DNA of 64,000 nt from JAIOSM01 sp964593725 (GTDB taxonomy: Bacteria > Desulfobacterota > Desulfobacteria > Desulfobacterales > Desulfobacteraceae). This document shows positions 1-9,367 of the stretch, piece by piece. The stretch spans positions 1 to 64,000 of the forward strand of contig CAZQJS010000012.1 of NCBI GenBank assembly GCA_964593725.1, written 5' to 3'. The notes beneath the pieces are model-generated. The model was not told the DNA's origin and did not search any database. It saw only the letters and a program-made list of their open reading frames with translations. A program made the translations under genes and the position numbers. Within the stretch, counting starts at the first letter, position 1, and every line of letters begins with the position of its first letter.

Positions 1-72
1 GAAAAGTATGCTGCTGTTTTTTTGTTCCTTACTTTATTAAATCGGTGGTGCATATCACCCTGAATTGTTTGT

Positions 73-786
73 TTAAGCTCCGAGATATGCTTTTTTTACA
101 TCCGGGTTGGTAAGAAGTCTGTCAGCTTCACCCTCAAGGACAAAGAGACCGTTTTCAATTACATAGCCCCGCTGGGCAAATTTCAGGGCAAGGCGTGCAT
201 TTTGTTCAACCAGTAATATGGTTGTACCAAGTTTGTTGATCTCTTTTAAAGCATCAAACATATCAAGCATTAATAAGGGTGCAAGTCCCATGGAAGGTTC
301 ATCCAGGAGCATGATTTTATGACCGCTCATGTATGCCCTTCCCACAGCAAGCATTTGTTGTTCCCCGCCGCTCAGAGTCCCTGCAAGCTGATCTTTTCTC
401 TCTTCAAGCCTTGTAAAAAGATCAAAAACCCATTTTTTATCTTCCCTGATTTTATCTTTATCTTTCCTTGCAAAGCTTGCAAGGGTGAGGTTTTCCATGA
501 CCGTGAGGTTCCCGAAAATTCTTCTGCCTTCAGGAACGTGGGATATCCCAAGTTTTGATACAACCTTGTCAGCACTATATTTAAGGATATTTTTACCGTT
601 GAATTCAAGCACAGAGCCATGTTCTGCCGGTATCATCCTTGATATTGCCCTTAAGGTGGTACTTTTTCCTGCACCATTTGCACCTATTATGGTCACTATC
701 TCTCCTTGATCCACGGAGAAATTGATTCCATGGAGAGCTTTTATATTGCCGTAGGAAACATGTAGGTTTTCAATTTTCAGCTGCAT
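73..786 (-). CDS. livF: Branched-chain amino-acid ABC transporter, ATP-binding protein LivF
   Basis: Cytoplasmic ATPase, one of the two that drive high-affinity import of leucine, isoleucine, valine or related compounds. The 237-residue length is normal for LivF. Visible motifs are Walker A GANGAGKST near residue 36, the signature LSGGEQQML near 140 and Walker B IMLLDEPSMGLAP near 160. It is the last gene of the liv operon; its ATG shares one base with the livG stop codon (TAATG), so the two are translationally coupled. The exact substrate cannot be read from the ATPase. Confidence 0.95.
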   Translation of the reverse strand: MQLKIENLHVSYGNIKALHGINFSVDQGEIVTIIGANGAGKSTTLRAISRMIPAEHGSVLEFNGKNILKYSADKVVSKLGISHVPEGRRIFGNLTVMENLTLASFARKDKDKIREDKKWVFDLFTRLEERKDQLAGTLSGGEQQMLAVGRAYMSGHKIMLLDEPSMGLAPLLMLDMFDALKEINKLGTTILLVEQNARLALKFAQRGYVIENGLFVLEGEADRLLTNPDVKKAYLGA

Positions 787-1559
787 TAGGATATATCCTC
801 CTTACCAAGATAAGCTTCAATAACTTTAGGGTTGTTTTGAATCTCTTCAGGGGGGCCCTGGGCAATTATTTCACCAAAAACCAGGGTCTGAATATACTGG
901 CAAAGTTCCATGACAAATTTCATTCTGTGTTCAATTAAAAATATTGCAACTTTAAAATCTTCATGTACCTGTCGTATTATTTTGATCATCTGAATGAGTT
1001 CATCCGGTGTCATTCCAGCTGTGGGCTCATCAAGAAATAGAATTTTCGGTTTTGTTGCCATGGCCCTTGCCATTTCAACACGCCTCTGGGCGCCATAGGG
1101 AAGGTTTGTGACAAGCTGGTCAGCATGCTGTCTGATGCCAAAAAGTTCAAGCAGTCTATGGGAATTATCTTCAATCTCAGACTCCTGTTTTTGTTTAGCC
1201 GGAGTATTAAAAAAAGCTCCCGTGAGCCCATAGGTTAACTGGGAATAGTGGGCCATCTTTATATGGTCCAGAACATTCATGTGGCGCCAGAGTGCAAGGT
1301 TTTGAAATGTGCGGCCCAGACCCATGGCAGCTATTTTGTTGGTTGCAAGTCCAACAATATTTTTACCCTGCAGGGTGATTGAACCTTTTGTTGGTGTATG
1401 AACACCTGTAATCAGGTTAAAGACAGTTGTTTTCCCAGCACCGTTTGGACCTATGAGGCCTATGATCTGATTGGGTTCAATATTTAGATTATAATTATAT
1501 ACAGCTCTTAAGCCTCCAAAATAGTGGGTCATTCTATTTACATTGAGCAATGCTTTCAT
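786..1559 (-). CDS. livG: Branched-chain amino-acid ABC transporter, ATP-binding protein LivG
   Basis: Second ATPase subunit of the liv importer, 257 residues. Walker A GPNGAGKTT lies near residue 38, the signature region NLPYGAQRRVEMARAM near 150 and Walker B ILFLDEPTAGM near 175, followed by the LivG-type C-terminal extension. Its start overlaps the end of livM by 26 bases and its stop overlaps the livF start, as expected of a tightly packed operon. The signature has YGAQRR in place of the common SGGQRR, which is also known in other LivG proteins. Confidence 0.95.
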   Translation of the reverse strand: MKALLNVNRMTHYFGGLRAVYNYNLNIEPNQIIGLIGPNGAGKTTVFNLITGVHTPTKGSITLQGKNIVGLATNKIAAMGLGRTFQNLALWRHMNVLDHIKMAHYSQLTYGLTGAFFNTPAKQKQESEIEDNSHRLLELFGIRQHADQLVTNLPYGAQRRVEMARAMATKPKILFLDEPTAGMTPDELIQMIKIIRQVHEDFKVAIFLIEHRMKFVMELCQYIQTLVFGEIIAQGPPEEIQNNPKVIEAYLGKEDIS

Positions 1560-2835
1560 TGTGACTCCGTTTCTCTTTTTTTAATTTTGATCTGAAAAGT
1601 TTTTTAACGTTAATCTCCTTAAATGATATGAGGCCATAGGGTCGGTAAATCATCACAAATATCAGTATTAAGGGAATAATAATCCATTTAAAAAGTTCAA
1701 GGGGTCTCAATGCTTCACCAAGGATACTGATGCTCACAGCTCCCACAATGGATCCGACTATGGAGTTTAAGCCTCCGAAATATACCATGGCCAGAATTTC
1801 TGCAAGCCTTTGTATGCTGAAGGTTCCGGGGTTGATAAAGCTGAGTACATGGGCGAAAAGGCCGCCGGCAACCCCTGCCCAGAAAGCACCAAACATGAAC
1901 GCAACGATTTTGGTTTTTTTTGTCTTAACTGTCATGGATTCCGAGGCTGCTTCATCGTCTCTTACAGCGTTAAGAGCCTTGCCCATTATTGATGTTACAA
2001 AGTTATGGACAATCCATATGGTTAATATGGTCCAGCAGAAGATAACGGGCAGGCTTGCATAGTCTGGCTGACTGCTCATGCCCCTTGCTCCTCCGATGAA
2101 ATTCATGTTTTCAATGGCACTTTTCACAATGAACATGAATGCAAGGGATATTATGGCAAGATAATCACCTCTGGTTCTAAAGGATGGCACTGCAACAATC
2201 AGGGCGCTTAAAGCAGCAGCTGCTCCTCCGGCAAGAAGTATGAATGGGAATAACCATGGCCCAAATTCCGGCGGCAGTAAAGCAGTACCAAACATCTTAT
2301 CATCAACAAACAGGGTAAGAGTAAGTATGGACGCTACATATGCTCCCACAGCCATGAACCCCGGATGGGAGCAGGAAAATTCACCCTGATATCCGTTTAT
2401 GACATTAATGCTTATGGTAAGTATAATGGATATCATTGTGAGTTTCAGGACAAGTATTCTGTAACCGTTGATTCCCGCCCATAAATGCAATATGCCGTAG
2501 AAGAGTGCAAGATGTATTATTGTTGAAAGCCACAATGGTAATTTTTCAAGGAGCATTGCCATTTTGTTTGATACCGGAGAAATCAGTTTTCCCATAACCA
2601 GAACCGGGATTATATATACAGTAATGTCATATGCAATTACATTTGGTATCAAAGGTGGTGTTTTAAGCATGATAAGTGTACCAAAGAGAACTGGTATTTT
2701 TGGCAGGCCCAGGTAATAGGATATATGAGAATATCCAAAAAAACATTCAATGAGCACAGCAGTCAGTATACCCAACAGCCATCCTATCATTGGTACATCT
2801 GAAAATTGGTTTTTGAATTTTCGTGCTATTTCCAT
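1534..2835 (-). CDS. livM: Branched-chain amino-acid ABC transporter permease LivM
   Basis: Inner-membrane permease of 433 residues. The C-terminal 300 residues carry the LivM core: several hydrophobic segments, the GYQGEFSCSHPGFMAVGAYVAS stretch after the first core helix, and the conserved RDDEAASESMTVKTKKTK loop (the EAA-like contact with the ATPases). About 130 extra N-terminal residues hold further membrane spans, as in the long LivM type. It pairs with LivH (2868-3782), 32 bases upstream on the same strand. Confidence 0.93.
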   Translation of the reverse strand: MEIARKFKNQFSDVPMIGWLLGILTAVLIECFFGYSHISYYLGLPKIPVLFGTLIMLKTPPLIPNVIAYDITVYIIPVLVMGKLISPVSNKMAMLLEKLPLWLSTIIHLALFYGILHLWAGINGYRILVLKLTMISIILTISINVINGYQGEFSCSHPGFMAVGAYVASILTLTLFVDDKMFGTALLPPEFGPWLFPFILLAGGAAAALSALIVAVPSFRTRGDYLAIISLAFMFIVKSAIENMNFIGGARGMSSQPDYASLPVIFCWTILTIWIVHNFVTSIMGKALNAVRDDEAASESMTVKTKKTKIVAFMFGAFWAGVAGGLFAHVLSFINPGTFSIQRLAEILAMVYFGGLNSIVGSIVGAVSISILGEALRPLELFKWIIIPLILIFVMIYRPYGLISFKEINVKKLFRSKLKKEKRSHNESIAQCK

Positions 2836-2867
2836 GAAACTTTCCTGTATGTTTTCAATGATTCAAG

Positions 2868-3782
2868 TTAAAGTCTGAGTTTTGTACTGTGCTCCATTCC
2901 AAAAAATCCCCTTGGTCTGTATGTAAGAATTAAAAGGATGATGGAATAGGCTATCAGGTCTCTGAAAGTCGAAGGAAAGACCATGGCAACAAATATCTCA
3001 ATGAAACCCAGGAGATAGCCTGCAAGGGCAGCGCCTTTTATGGAGCCTCGCCCTCCAAGGATTGCTGCAACAAAGGCTTTCCATCCCACAAGAACACCCA
3101 TATAAGGGTCTAATATCGGGTAGGCCTGGCCGTAGAGAATACCTGCCACAGAGGCAAGACCTGCTCCTATTGCAAAGGTCAGGGGTGCAATTATGTTAAT
3201 TGATACACCCATTAGCGGAACTGCAAGAAAATCAAATGACATGGCCCGCATTGCCATGCCCCATTTACTCCTCTGGATAAAGGTGTTCAGGATAACCATT
3301 AATAGAAGTGAGATTACAATTACCATGACTTTAACATTGGTAAAGTATACACCGCCTATATTATATGCAACAGATTCCATCAGGGGCGGGAAGCTCAATC
3401 TTTTGGCGCCAAGAAATATCAGTATTCCGGTTTCAAAAATAATACCTATCATCAAACCTGTGATGGCAGCTGATGCCCTGGGGGCCTGTCTCAGGGGTCT
3501 GTATCCTGCAACCTCCACAAAGACACCCACCATGGATGCGAGGAACATGGTAATAATAACCACGGTGACAAATATTACCCATGCCGGCAGTATGGCAGAA
3601 AACAGTGCAATAAAAAGTGTTGCAATGGCAAACCCGATATAGGTACCAATCATGAAAATATCACCATGGGCAAAGTTGAAAACCATTAAAACACCGTAGA
3701 CCATTGAGTACCCAATGGATATTACAGCATAGAAGCTTCCCCACTGGAGGGCATTTATCAGGTTTTGAAGGAAATAATCCAT
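2868..3782 (-). CDS. livH: Branched-chain amino-acid ABC transporter permease LivH
   Basis: Inner-membrane permease, 304 residues, almost entirely hydrophobic with about eight spans. The N-terminal IGYSMVYGVLMVFNFAHGDIFMIG region and the later VGWKAFVAAILGGRGSIKGAALAGYLLG motif are typical of LivH. It is the first permease gene after livK, separated from it by a 117-base gap that holds a hairpin at 3815-3859. It forms the translocation channel with LivM. Confidence 0.94.
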   Translation of the reverse strand: MDYFLQNLINALQWGSFYAVISIGYSMVYGVLMVFNFAHGDIFMIGTYIGFAIATLFIALFSAILPAWVIFVTVVIITMFLASMVGVFVEVAGYRPLRQAPRASAAITGLMIGIIFETGILIFLGAKRLSFPPLMESVAYNIGGVYFTNVKVMVIVISLLLMVILNTFIQRSKWGMAMRAMSFDFLAVPLMGVSINIIAPLTFAIGAGLASVAGILYGQAYPILDPYMGVLVGWKAFVAAILGGRGSIKGAALAGYLLGFIEIFVAMVFPSTFRDLIAYSIILLILTYRPRGFFGMEHSTKLRL

Positions 3783-3814
3783 TAACCAACTCCTGTCTTT
3801 AAATAGGAAAGAGC

Positions 3815-3859
3815 TGCTGTGTCATGTTTATCTCCATTGGAGTATCACACGACACAGCA
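3815..3859 (-). promoter_or_regulatory. Nested hairpin between livK and livH
   Basis: The arms TGCTGTGTC (3815-3823) and GACACAGCA (3851-3859) pair perfectly over 9 bp and enclose an inner CTCC-ATT-GGAG stem. There is no clear U-run. Such hairpins between a binding-protein gene and its permease genes often stabilise the upstream message or dampen downstream expression; that role is an inference here. Confidence 0.55.
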
Positions 3860-3899
3860 ACCATTGCTTTGAATCGTTAAATCAAATTGTCAGAAACAG

Positions 3900-5081
3900 T
3901 TATGGACAAACTGATTTATAAAATTCATATTCACCTTTATCATTAATTTTTACAATAACTGCACATTTAATTGGATCACCTTCTTCAGTAAAGGTCATGT
4001 TTCCGGTGATCCCTTTAAAATTTTTGATTTTTGCCAGGGCATCACGAACAGCAGTTCTGTCTGCCTCGGTTTTGCCTGTGAGTTTGCCTGCATTTTCAAT
4101 GGCCTTTTGAGCAAGGTGGAGTGCATCCCATGTAAGGGCTGCAACATCATCTGGAATATAACCGTGGGCTTTATTGTATCGATCAATAAATTCTTTTGTG
4201 GCACCCTTTGCTCCTGCTGCTGCATAGTGTGACGAGAAAAATTGTCCGTAGCACGGTTCGCCGCATAGTTCTATTGTTTCTGCTGATCCCCATGAGTCGC
4301 TGCCGACAATTGGGCCTTTCCAGCCAAGGTCTTTTGCCTGTTTCACAATTAAAGGAACTTCATTATAATACTGTGGAGTAAAGAGAACTTCAGCACCTGA
4401 TCGTATGATCTTTGTGAGCTGGGATGAAAAGTCTGTATCTTTGGTTGTGAAACTTTCATAGGCAACCACAGATCCGGCTCCGTTTTTCTTTTCCCAGGCA
4501 GCTTTGAAAACTTCGGCAAGGCCTTTGGGATAATCAGATGCAACATCATAGAGAACAGCAGCCTTTGTAAAGCCGAATTCTTCAACTATAAAGTTTGCCA
4601 CAACAGGGCCCTGGAAAGGATCAAGGAAACAGCCGCGGAACACATAGGGTCTGTTGAGTGTTGTTGCAGGGTTTGTGGACCATGGACTTATCATGGTTGT
4701 TTTGTATTTATTTGCAACTTCGCCTGCAGGGACTGCCTGGGCAGAGGATTGAGGTCCGATTATTACCAGAACATCATCCTGGGTGATCATTTTAGTATTG
4801 GCCTTTACAGCAGAGTCTGATTTTGACTCATTATCTTCAATAACAAGCTGTACCTTATATTTTTTATCTCCAACCTGAATGCCGCCTGCTTTATTGATAT
4901 CTTCAAGCCACATCTGGGCAGCAAACTTGGAACCTTCTCCAACTTTCGGGATATCACCGGTAAGGGGCGCATTGATTCCGATTTTAATAATATTTTCTCT
5001 TTCACCACCACTACATCCACTGAATACAAACATCATAGCAAAGACAACTGCTACAATTAATAGAAAAGTAATTTTGCGCAT
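3900..5081 (-). CDS. livK: Branched-chain amino-acid ABC transporter substrate-binding lipoprotein LivK
   Basis: Periplasmic receptor of the liv importer, 393 residues. The N-terminus is a lipoprotein signal: a hydrophobic stretch ending in the lipobox FSG|C at Cys23. The mature part begins IKIGINAPLTGDIPKVGEG, the usual Peripla_BP_6 opening, and contains IGPQSSAQAVPAGEVANKY and the inter-lobe hinge region. It starts at an ATG preceded by AAGGAGGTAGT. It is the first gene of the operon; about 230 bases upstream separate it from mqnB and probably hold the promoter, although I see no convincing box. The ligand may be an amino acid other than Leu/Ile/Val. Confidence 0.93.
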   Translation of the reverse strand: MRKITFLLIVAVVFAMMFVFSGCSGGERENIIKIGINAPLTGDIPKVGEGSKFAAQMWLEDINKAGGIQVGDKKYKVQLVIEDNESKSDSAVKANTKMITQDDVLVIIGPQSSAQAVPAGEVANKYKTTMISPWSTNPATTLNRPYVFRGCFLDPFQGPVVANFIVEEFGFTKAAVLYDVASDYPKGLAEVFKAAWEKKNGAGSVVAYESFTTKDTDFSSQLTKIIRSGAEVLFTPQYYNEVPLIVKQAKDLGWKGPIVGSDSWGSAETIELCGEPCYGQFFSSHYAAAGAKGATKEFIDRYNKAHGYIPDDVAALTWDALHLAQKAIENAGKLTGKTEADRTAVRDALAKIKNFKGITGNMTFTEEGDPIKCAVIVKINDKGEYEFYKSVCP

Positions 5082-5312
5082 ACTACCTCCTTAGATTTTT
5101 TTGTTTTTAACAACCTCTAACAATTAACAATCACCGTTAAATTTAAATGCATGTTGATCCAACTACATATTTTTTATACTGATAACCAGCTGATCCTGAG
5201 TTTCCAGTATATCAATATCCGGTCTTTAAAGCACAAACAGAGTAATACAATTAATTTACATGTTCAACTGATTTTTTTATTAATTGACTAAAAGCCGGAA
5301 AGTAAAAACAGT

Positions 5313-6053
5313 TTAGAGGATTTTGTCTATTATTGCACACAATGCACTGGTTAGTCTTTTAGTTGCAAGAGGTATGTCCCATTTTTTCCTGTCCCTGTCG
5401 CCAACATAATTTGAACCTGAACGAACTTCGATAAAGGGAATATTATAAAGTGATGCAACATGTTGTGATGCTGCACCTTCCATTGCCTCCATAAGGGGGG
5501 AAAAGGTTGTGAACAGCGCTGTTCTGGTTTTAAGTGTGGAGGTTATTGTTGACACGGTGATTACAGGACCTCTGGATATGGTGCACTCATTTGCAAGGCT
5601 TGTCTTTAAAAGTATGGCATATGCTTTTTTTACATAATTTTCATCAATGGAGTAGGTGCCGGATGCTGTTGACATCATATTTTCCACCAGGGGAAAAGGC
5701 AGATGTGATAGTTTTACCGAGCCACTGGTTGATTCAACCCCGGCATGTATATATTGTTCTTTCTCTGCCACGGTAATATCACCCGGGCATAGACCCGATT
5801 CCGGGAAAATACCGGCATAACCTGTTTGTATAATAATTTTCGGTCTGTTTCTTTCCAGGGCAATGGTAAGGGCATGGGCTGTATTTATTACTGACGGGCC
5901 TGTGATAATCAGATCATAGGGTCTGTCATTAAGATGTGCAGAGATAAAGGTTTTTTCAGATAAAGTTTTTTCCCGGGAGTGGATAAAGGAGTTTTCAAGT
6001 AAGCCTGTCACCTCTTTTTCTGTTGCCGATACAATGAGGATATCATTTTGCAT
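5313..6053 (-). CDS. mqnB: Futalosine hydrolase (menaquinone biosynthesis)
   Basis: Nucleosidase of the MTA/SAH phosphorylase fold that cleaves futalosine in the alternative menaquinone pathway. Visible features are the opening ILIVSATEKEV, the central TGYAGIFPESGLCPGDI, the purine-site region MEAMEGAASQHVA and the C-terminal SNYVGDRDRKKWDI stretch that resembles MqnB more than MtnN. The start is placed at the internal ATG (MQNDILIV) that overlaps the aroQ stop by 11 bases; the longer reading frame would run far into aroQ. A general purine nucleosidase remains possible. Confidence 0.82.
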   Translation of the reverse strand: MQNDILIVSATEKEVTGLLENSFIHSREKTLSEKTFISAHLNDRPYDLIITGPSVINTAHALTIALERNRPKIIIQTGYAGIFPESGLCPGDITVAEKEQYIHAGVESTSGSVKLSHLPFPLVENMMSTASGTYSIDENYVKKAYAILLKTSLANECTISRGPVITVSTITSTLKTRTALFTTFSPLMEAMEGAASQHVASLYNIPFIEVRSGSNYVGDRDRKKWDIPLATKRLTSALCAIIDKIL

Positions 6054-6501
6054 TAAGCTTTTCTGCGATTGCCTCCAGTGCAAGCATATAACCTTTTGGG
6101 CCAAGACCTGTTATCTGACCTGTAACAATATCAGACAGCATTGATTTGTGTCTGAAAGGCTCCCGTTTATATATGTTTGAAATATGAATCTCAATGATGG
6201 GTATTTCAAGGAGTAAAAGAGCATCCCGGATTGCAATGCTGGTGTGTGTGAAACCTGCAGGGTTGATGATCAGCCCGTTAATGTTTTTATCAACCAGGCC
6301 ATTGAGTTTTTCAACAATTTCTCCTTCATGGCTGGACTGGAAAGTTTCAAGGATAATACCCAGATCTTCCGCTCTGGTTGTCAATTCCAGGTTGATATTT
6401 TCAAGGCTTTGATGGCCGTAGATTTCAGGCTCTCTTTTGCCAAGCATGTTAAGGTTGGGTCCATGTATGACATGGACCCTGAATGTCTGTTTTTTAACCA
6501 T
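6043..6501 (-). CDS. aroQ: 3-dehydroquinate dehydratase, type II
   Basis: Shikimate-pathway enzyme converting 3-dehydroquinate to 3-dehydroshikimate; type II forms a dodecamer. The 152-residue length is typical. The N-terminal IHGPNLNMLGKREPEIYG contains the catalytic Arg and Tyr of the flexible lid, then FQSSHEGEIV, INPAGFTHTSIAIRDAL and the HISNIYKREPFRHKS motif with its His. It lies 25 bases after iorB and overlaps mqnB, so chorismate supply and a menaquinone step are cotranscribed with iorAB. Confidence 0.95.
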   Translation of the reverse strand: MVKKQTFRVHVIHGPNLNMLGKREPEIYGHQSLENINLELTTRAEDLGIILETFQSSHEGEIVEKLNGLVDKNINGLIINPAGFTHTSIAIRDALLLLEIPIIEIHISNIYKREPFRHKSMLSDIVTGQITGLGPKGYMLALEAIAEKLNAK

Positions 6502-6526
6502 TTTTTAAAACTGGTCTCTGCCTTTT

Positions 6527-7114
6527 TTAAACTTCAACTGAAAATCCAAGATCAAATGCCTTGAGATTCATTTCAGTAAATGCAGGTTTAGTAACTCTTT
6601 TTATTGCCTCTTCCATTATTTCCCTGGTGAATGAGACTCCCCTGGATTTTAAGAGCGCTCCTAAAAGAACAATATTCATTGTTAAAGGACTGCCAGCCTT
6701 TTTTGCAAGTTTCATTGCATCAAAGGCCATGAGGAAAGCTGTATTTTGTTTAATGATTTTTTTCATATCCTCAATGTCAGGATATACACCCTGGCCAATG
6801 GCCACGGTAAATGGCGGAAGCGGGGCAGTGTTTGTAACTATTTTTGTTCTTTTGCTGCACCTTGGTAATGCCCTGAGGGTCTCTGACGGTTCAAATCCAA
6901 GAAGTACATCAGCCTCACCATCGGTAATCAGAGGGCTTGAAGCATCTCCAAAAACTATTGAAGATTCAACAATTCCGCCGCGTTGAGCCATGCCGTGTAT
7001 TTCGCTCATGCGGATAGGAACATCAGACAAAAGGGCAGCTTCACCAAGCACCTTTGAAGCCAATAGATTGCCCTGTCCGCCAACTGCTACAATTATTAAT
7101 CTGTTTGTTTCCAT
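6527..7114 (-). CDS. iorB: Indolepyruvate:ferredoxin oxidoreductase, beta subunit
   Basis: Gamma-domain subunit of an IOR-type 2-oxoacid:ferredoxin oxidoreductase that works with IorA on aryl pyruvates from aromatic amino acids, or in reverse to make them. The protein of 195 residues opens LIIVAVGGQGNLLASKVLG, the POR gamma fold, and carries MSEIHGMAQRGGIVESSI. The start is put at METNRLIIV, because the longer frame would extend into iorA. The spacing to iorA is 26 bases. A phenylacetate- or aryl-acid-specific role cannot be separated from sequence alone. Confidence 0.92.
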   Translation of the reverse strand: METNRLIIVAVGGQGNLLASKVLGEAALLSDVPIRMSEIHGMAQRGGIVESSIVFGDASSPLITDGEADVLLGFEPSETLRALPRCSKRTKIVTNTAPLPPFTVAIGQGVYPDIEDMKKIIKQNTAFLMAFDAMKLAKKAGSPLTMNIVLLGALLKSRGVSFTREIMEEAIKRVTKPAFTEMNLKAFDLGFSVEV

Positions 7115-7140
7115 TTTATATATAATCCTTATCTTTTTAA

Positions 7141-8991
7141 TTAATTCTTTAAAGGAATAATAGCATTTTCCGGGCAGATCTGGGCGCATACAGCACAACC
7201 AACACATGTGGTCGGATCGATATTTACCTTTTCATCTTCAATGAAAAATGACGGACATGCTATTGAAGTTATACACTCCCTTGTGTTTTTACATTTATCG
7301 GTAATCTTAAATGGCCGCAGTTTACGCATTTTTAAGTTTTTTACCATAATGGCGCACGGTTCCTGGGATATAATCACCGAGACACCTTTAAATTCTAATG
7401 CTTTTTTGATCTGTTCAATGCTTTTTTTCACTTTGAACGGTTTAATAATTGTAACATGTTCAATACCCAGGGAGCGCACAACTTTTTCAACGGAAATTCT
7501 GTTATAACCTTTGAAGTTCAAAGCATCCATATCAACGCCAGGATGGGGCTGATGGCCTGTCATGGCAGTGATACCGTTCTCAAGTATTATAAGGGTCAGA
7601 TTGTGATTATTGAAAACAGCATTTACAAGTCCTGTCATTCCTGAGTGAAAAAATGTGGAATCACCAATTATGGGGACTACTTTTTTATTGGTTACTTCGG
7701 AAAAACCGCAGGCAGAACTTATGGATGCTCCCATGCAAATGACAAGATCACCTGTATTCAGGGGAGGCAGAAAACCCAGGGTATAGCACCCTATATCTGT
7801 TGGAACAATTATGTCCATATCCCTTGCAGCAGCCTGGAGCTCATAGAATGTAGCCCTGTGGGAACAGCCGGAACACAGGTTGGGCGGCCTCTGGGGAATA
7901 ACCGGGAAGCTGGATGAATCAATATTTCTGGCAGGTGTGTAGTCAAAGCCGAAAAAGAGAGCCATTTTCTCCCTTACAATACCAGGGTTGTATTCATACA
8001 GACGTGAGAACAACTCTTTACTCTTTCCGGCAATGGGTATGGTTACACCCTCTTCCTGGGCAAAGGCTTTGACAGCCTCTTCCATAAAGGGTTCGCCCTC
8101 TTCCACAATCAGAACTTTGTCACATGATCTGACAAATTTTTTGATCATCTTTCCTGGCATGGGGTTTGAAAGTCCTATGCGTAAAAGTTTAACCTTTTTT
8201 GCAAGATCAAGATCCTTTACAGCATCGGAAACATAAAGGTAACTGACTCCATTGCAGATAACTCCGAATTTCCCTTCCCCTTCAACAAAGTTCTCTTTAC
8301 AATCCTCTGAGATGGCAAGGGTTTTATTAAGGTTTTCAAGCAGTTTAACATGGAGGTTTCTTGCAACTGCTGGAACAGTAACATATTTAAACGGATCACG
8401 GCTAAAATCACCATCTGTTGTCCGTGTATTCATTTCACCAAGGCTGACAAAGGCACTTGAATGGTTTATGCGGGTGGTGGTTCTTAAGATTACAGGTTCA
8501 CCAACTTTTTCGGAAAGCTCAAAGGCATATTTTGTCATATCCTTTGCTTCCTGAACCGAAGATGGTTCAAGCACAGGCAGTCCGCCAAGCTTTCCATAAT
8601 ATCTGTTATCCTGTTCATTCTGGCTGGAAAACATGTACGGGTCATCGGCCGTAAGTATGACAAGTCCGCCCTTGATGCCGATATAGGCAAGTGTCATGAG
8701 GGGATCAGCTGCAACATTCAAACCAACATGCTTCATCATACACATGGTTCTTACACCGGCAATGGCTGCTGCTGCTGCAACCTCCAGGGCGACTTTTTCA
8801 TTTGTGCTGTACTCAAAATATAGATCTGTTTCCCGGGACATCTGAAAAAGATTCAGGGAGATTTCAGAAGATGGGGTGCCAGGGTAGGTTGTGGCAAAAG
8901 CAACACCGGCTTCAATCGCTCCCCTGGCAATGGATTCATTACCAAGGAGCATTATCTCTTTGCCTGGAGAGTCATTTAAAAGTTTATGCAT
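7141..8991 (-). CDS. iorA: Indolepyruvate:ferredoxin oxidoreductase, alpha subunit
   Basis: Thiamine-diphosphate and iron-sulfur enzyme subunit, 616 residues, the usual IorA length. The N-terminal pyrimidine-binding half shows GVAFATTYPGTPSSEIS and the NEKVALEVAAAAAIAG motif. The second half has CSGCSHRATF and the TPP-binding stretch GDSTFFHSGMTGLVNAVFNNHN. The C-terminal ferredoxin domain ends with CVGCAVCAQICPENAI and an upstream CKNTRECITSIACP. Oxidative decarboxylation of indolepyruvate to indoleacetyl-CoA with ferredoxin reduction is the family reaction. The gene directly follows the His-rich small gene 9001-9318, with a 9-base gap. Confidence 0.95.
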   Translation of the reverse strand: MHKLLNDSPGKEIMLLGNESIARGAIEAGVAFATTYPGTPSSEISLNLFQMSRETDLYFEYSTNEKVALEVAAAAAIAGVRTMCMMKHVGLNVAADPLMTLAYIGIKGGLVILTADDPYMFSSQNEQDNRYYGKLGGLPVLEPSSVQEAKDMTKYAFELSEKVGEPVILRTTTRINHSSAFVSLGEMNTRTTDGDFSRDPFKYVTVPAVARNLHVKLLENLNKTLAISEDCKENFVEGEGKFGVICNGVSYLYVSDAVKDLDLAKKVKLLRIGLSNPMPGKMIKKFVRSCDKVLIVEEGEPFMEEAVKAFAQEEGVTIPIAGKSKELFSRLYEYNPGIVREKMALFFGFDYTPARNIDSSSFPVIPQRPPNLCSGCSHRATFYELQAAARDMDIIVPTDIGCYTLGFLPPLNTGDLVICMGASISSACGFSEVTNKKVVPIIGDSTFFHSGMTGLVNAVFNNHNLTLIILENGITAMTGHQPHPGVDMDALNFKGYNRISVEKVVRSLGIEHVTIIKPFKVKKSIEQIKKALEFKGVSVIISQEPCAIMVKNLKMRKLRPFKITDKCKNTRECITSIACPSFFIEDEKVNIDPTTCVGCAVCAQICPENAIIPLKN

Positions 8992-9000
8992 TTGTCCTCC

Positions 9001-9318
9001 TTAATTATATAGCTTCTCTGCATCGTCAAGTGATGCAGCATATCCTTTGAATCCTGCAATATCTTCGCATGAATTTATTGAGTTTGAGGCAAAAAAGCCT
9101 TCCACCATTGTTTTTTCACCATGTTTTATTAATCCCATGAAGAGCACAGGCACCAGAGACAGTCCGTCTTTTCCAGTTTTTACTGCACAATCGTGGGGTT
9201 TTTCACCTTGATATACAGCATAAAGATCTTTCTGGGCAGGCATGATCTGGACAATCTGGGGGTGATCATGGTCGTGATGCCCGTGGGAGTGTGAATGATC
9301 GCTTAAGTGATTACACAT
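9001..9318 (-). CDS. Small His-rich protein ahead of iorA, function unknown
   Basis: This 105-residue protein is not recognised. Its N-terminus is a dense histidine cluster (HSHSHGHHDHDH at residues 9-20), which suggests binding of nickel, zinc or another metal. The rest, QKDLYAVYQGEKPHDCAVKTGKDGLSLVPVLFMGLI, looks like a compact soluble fold with two later Cys residues. It has no signal peptide. It is 9 bases from iorA and probably the first gene of the ior transcript. It could be a metal-storage or delivery factor, but nothing in the sequence links it to IorA chemistry. Confidence 0.75.
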   Translation of the reverse strand: MCNHLSDHSHSHGHHDHDHPQIVQIMPAQKDLYAVYQGEKPHDCAVKTGKDGLSLVPVLFMGLIKHGEKTMVEGFFASNSINSCEDIAGFKGYAASLDDAEKLYN

Positions 9319-9367
9319 AATAGTTACCTCTCATTTATATCAGCCCTTTATAAAAATTATAATTATG

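Noticed and set aside
1..72. Terminator after livF
   Set aside because: GGTGCATATCACC allows only a 4-bp stem without a proper U-run; the window edge prevents judging what follows.
6885..6905. TpsiC-like GGTTCAAATCC as a hint of a tRNA
   Set aside because: It lies inside iorB coding sequence and no acceptor or anticodon stem can be formed around it.
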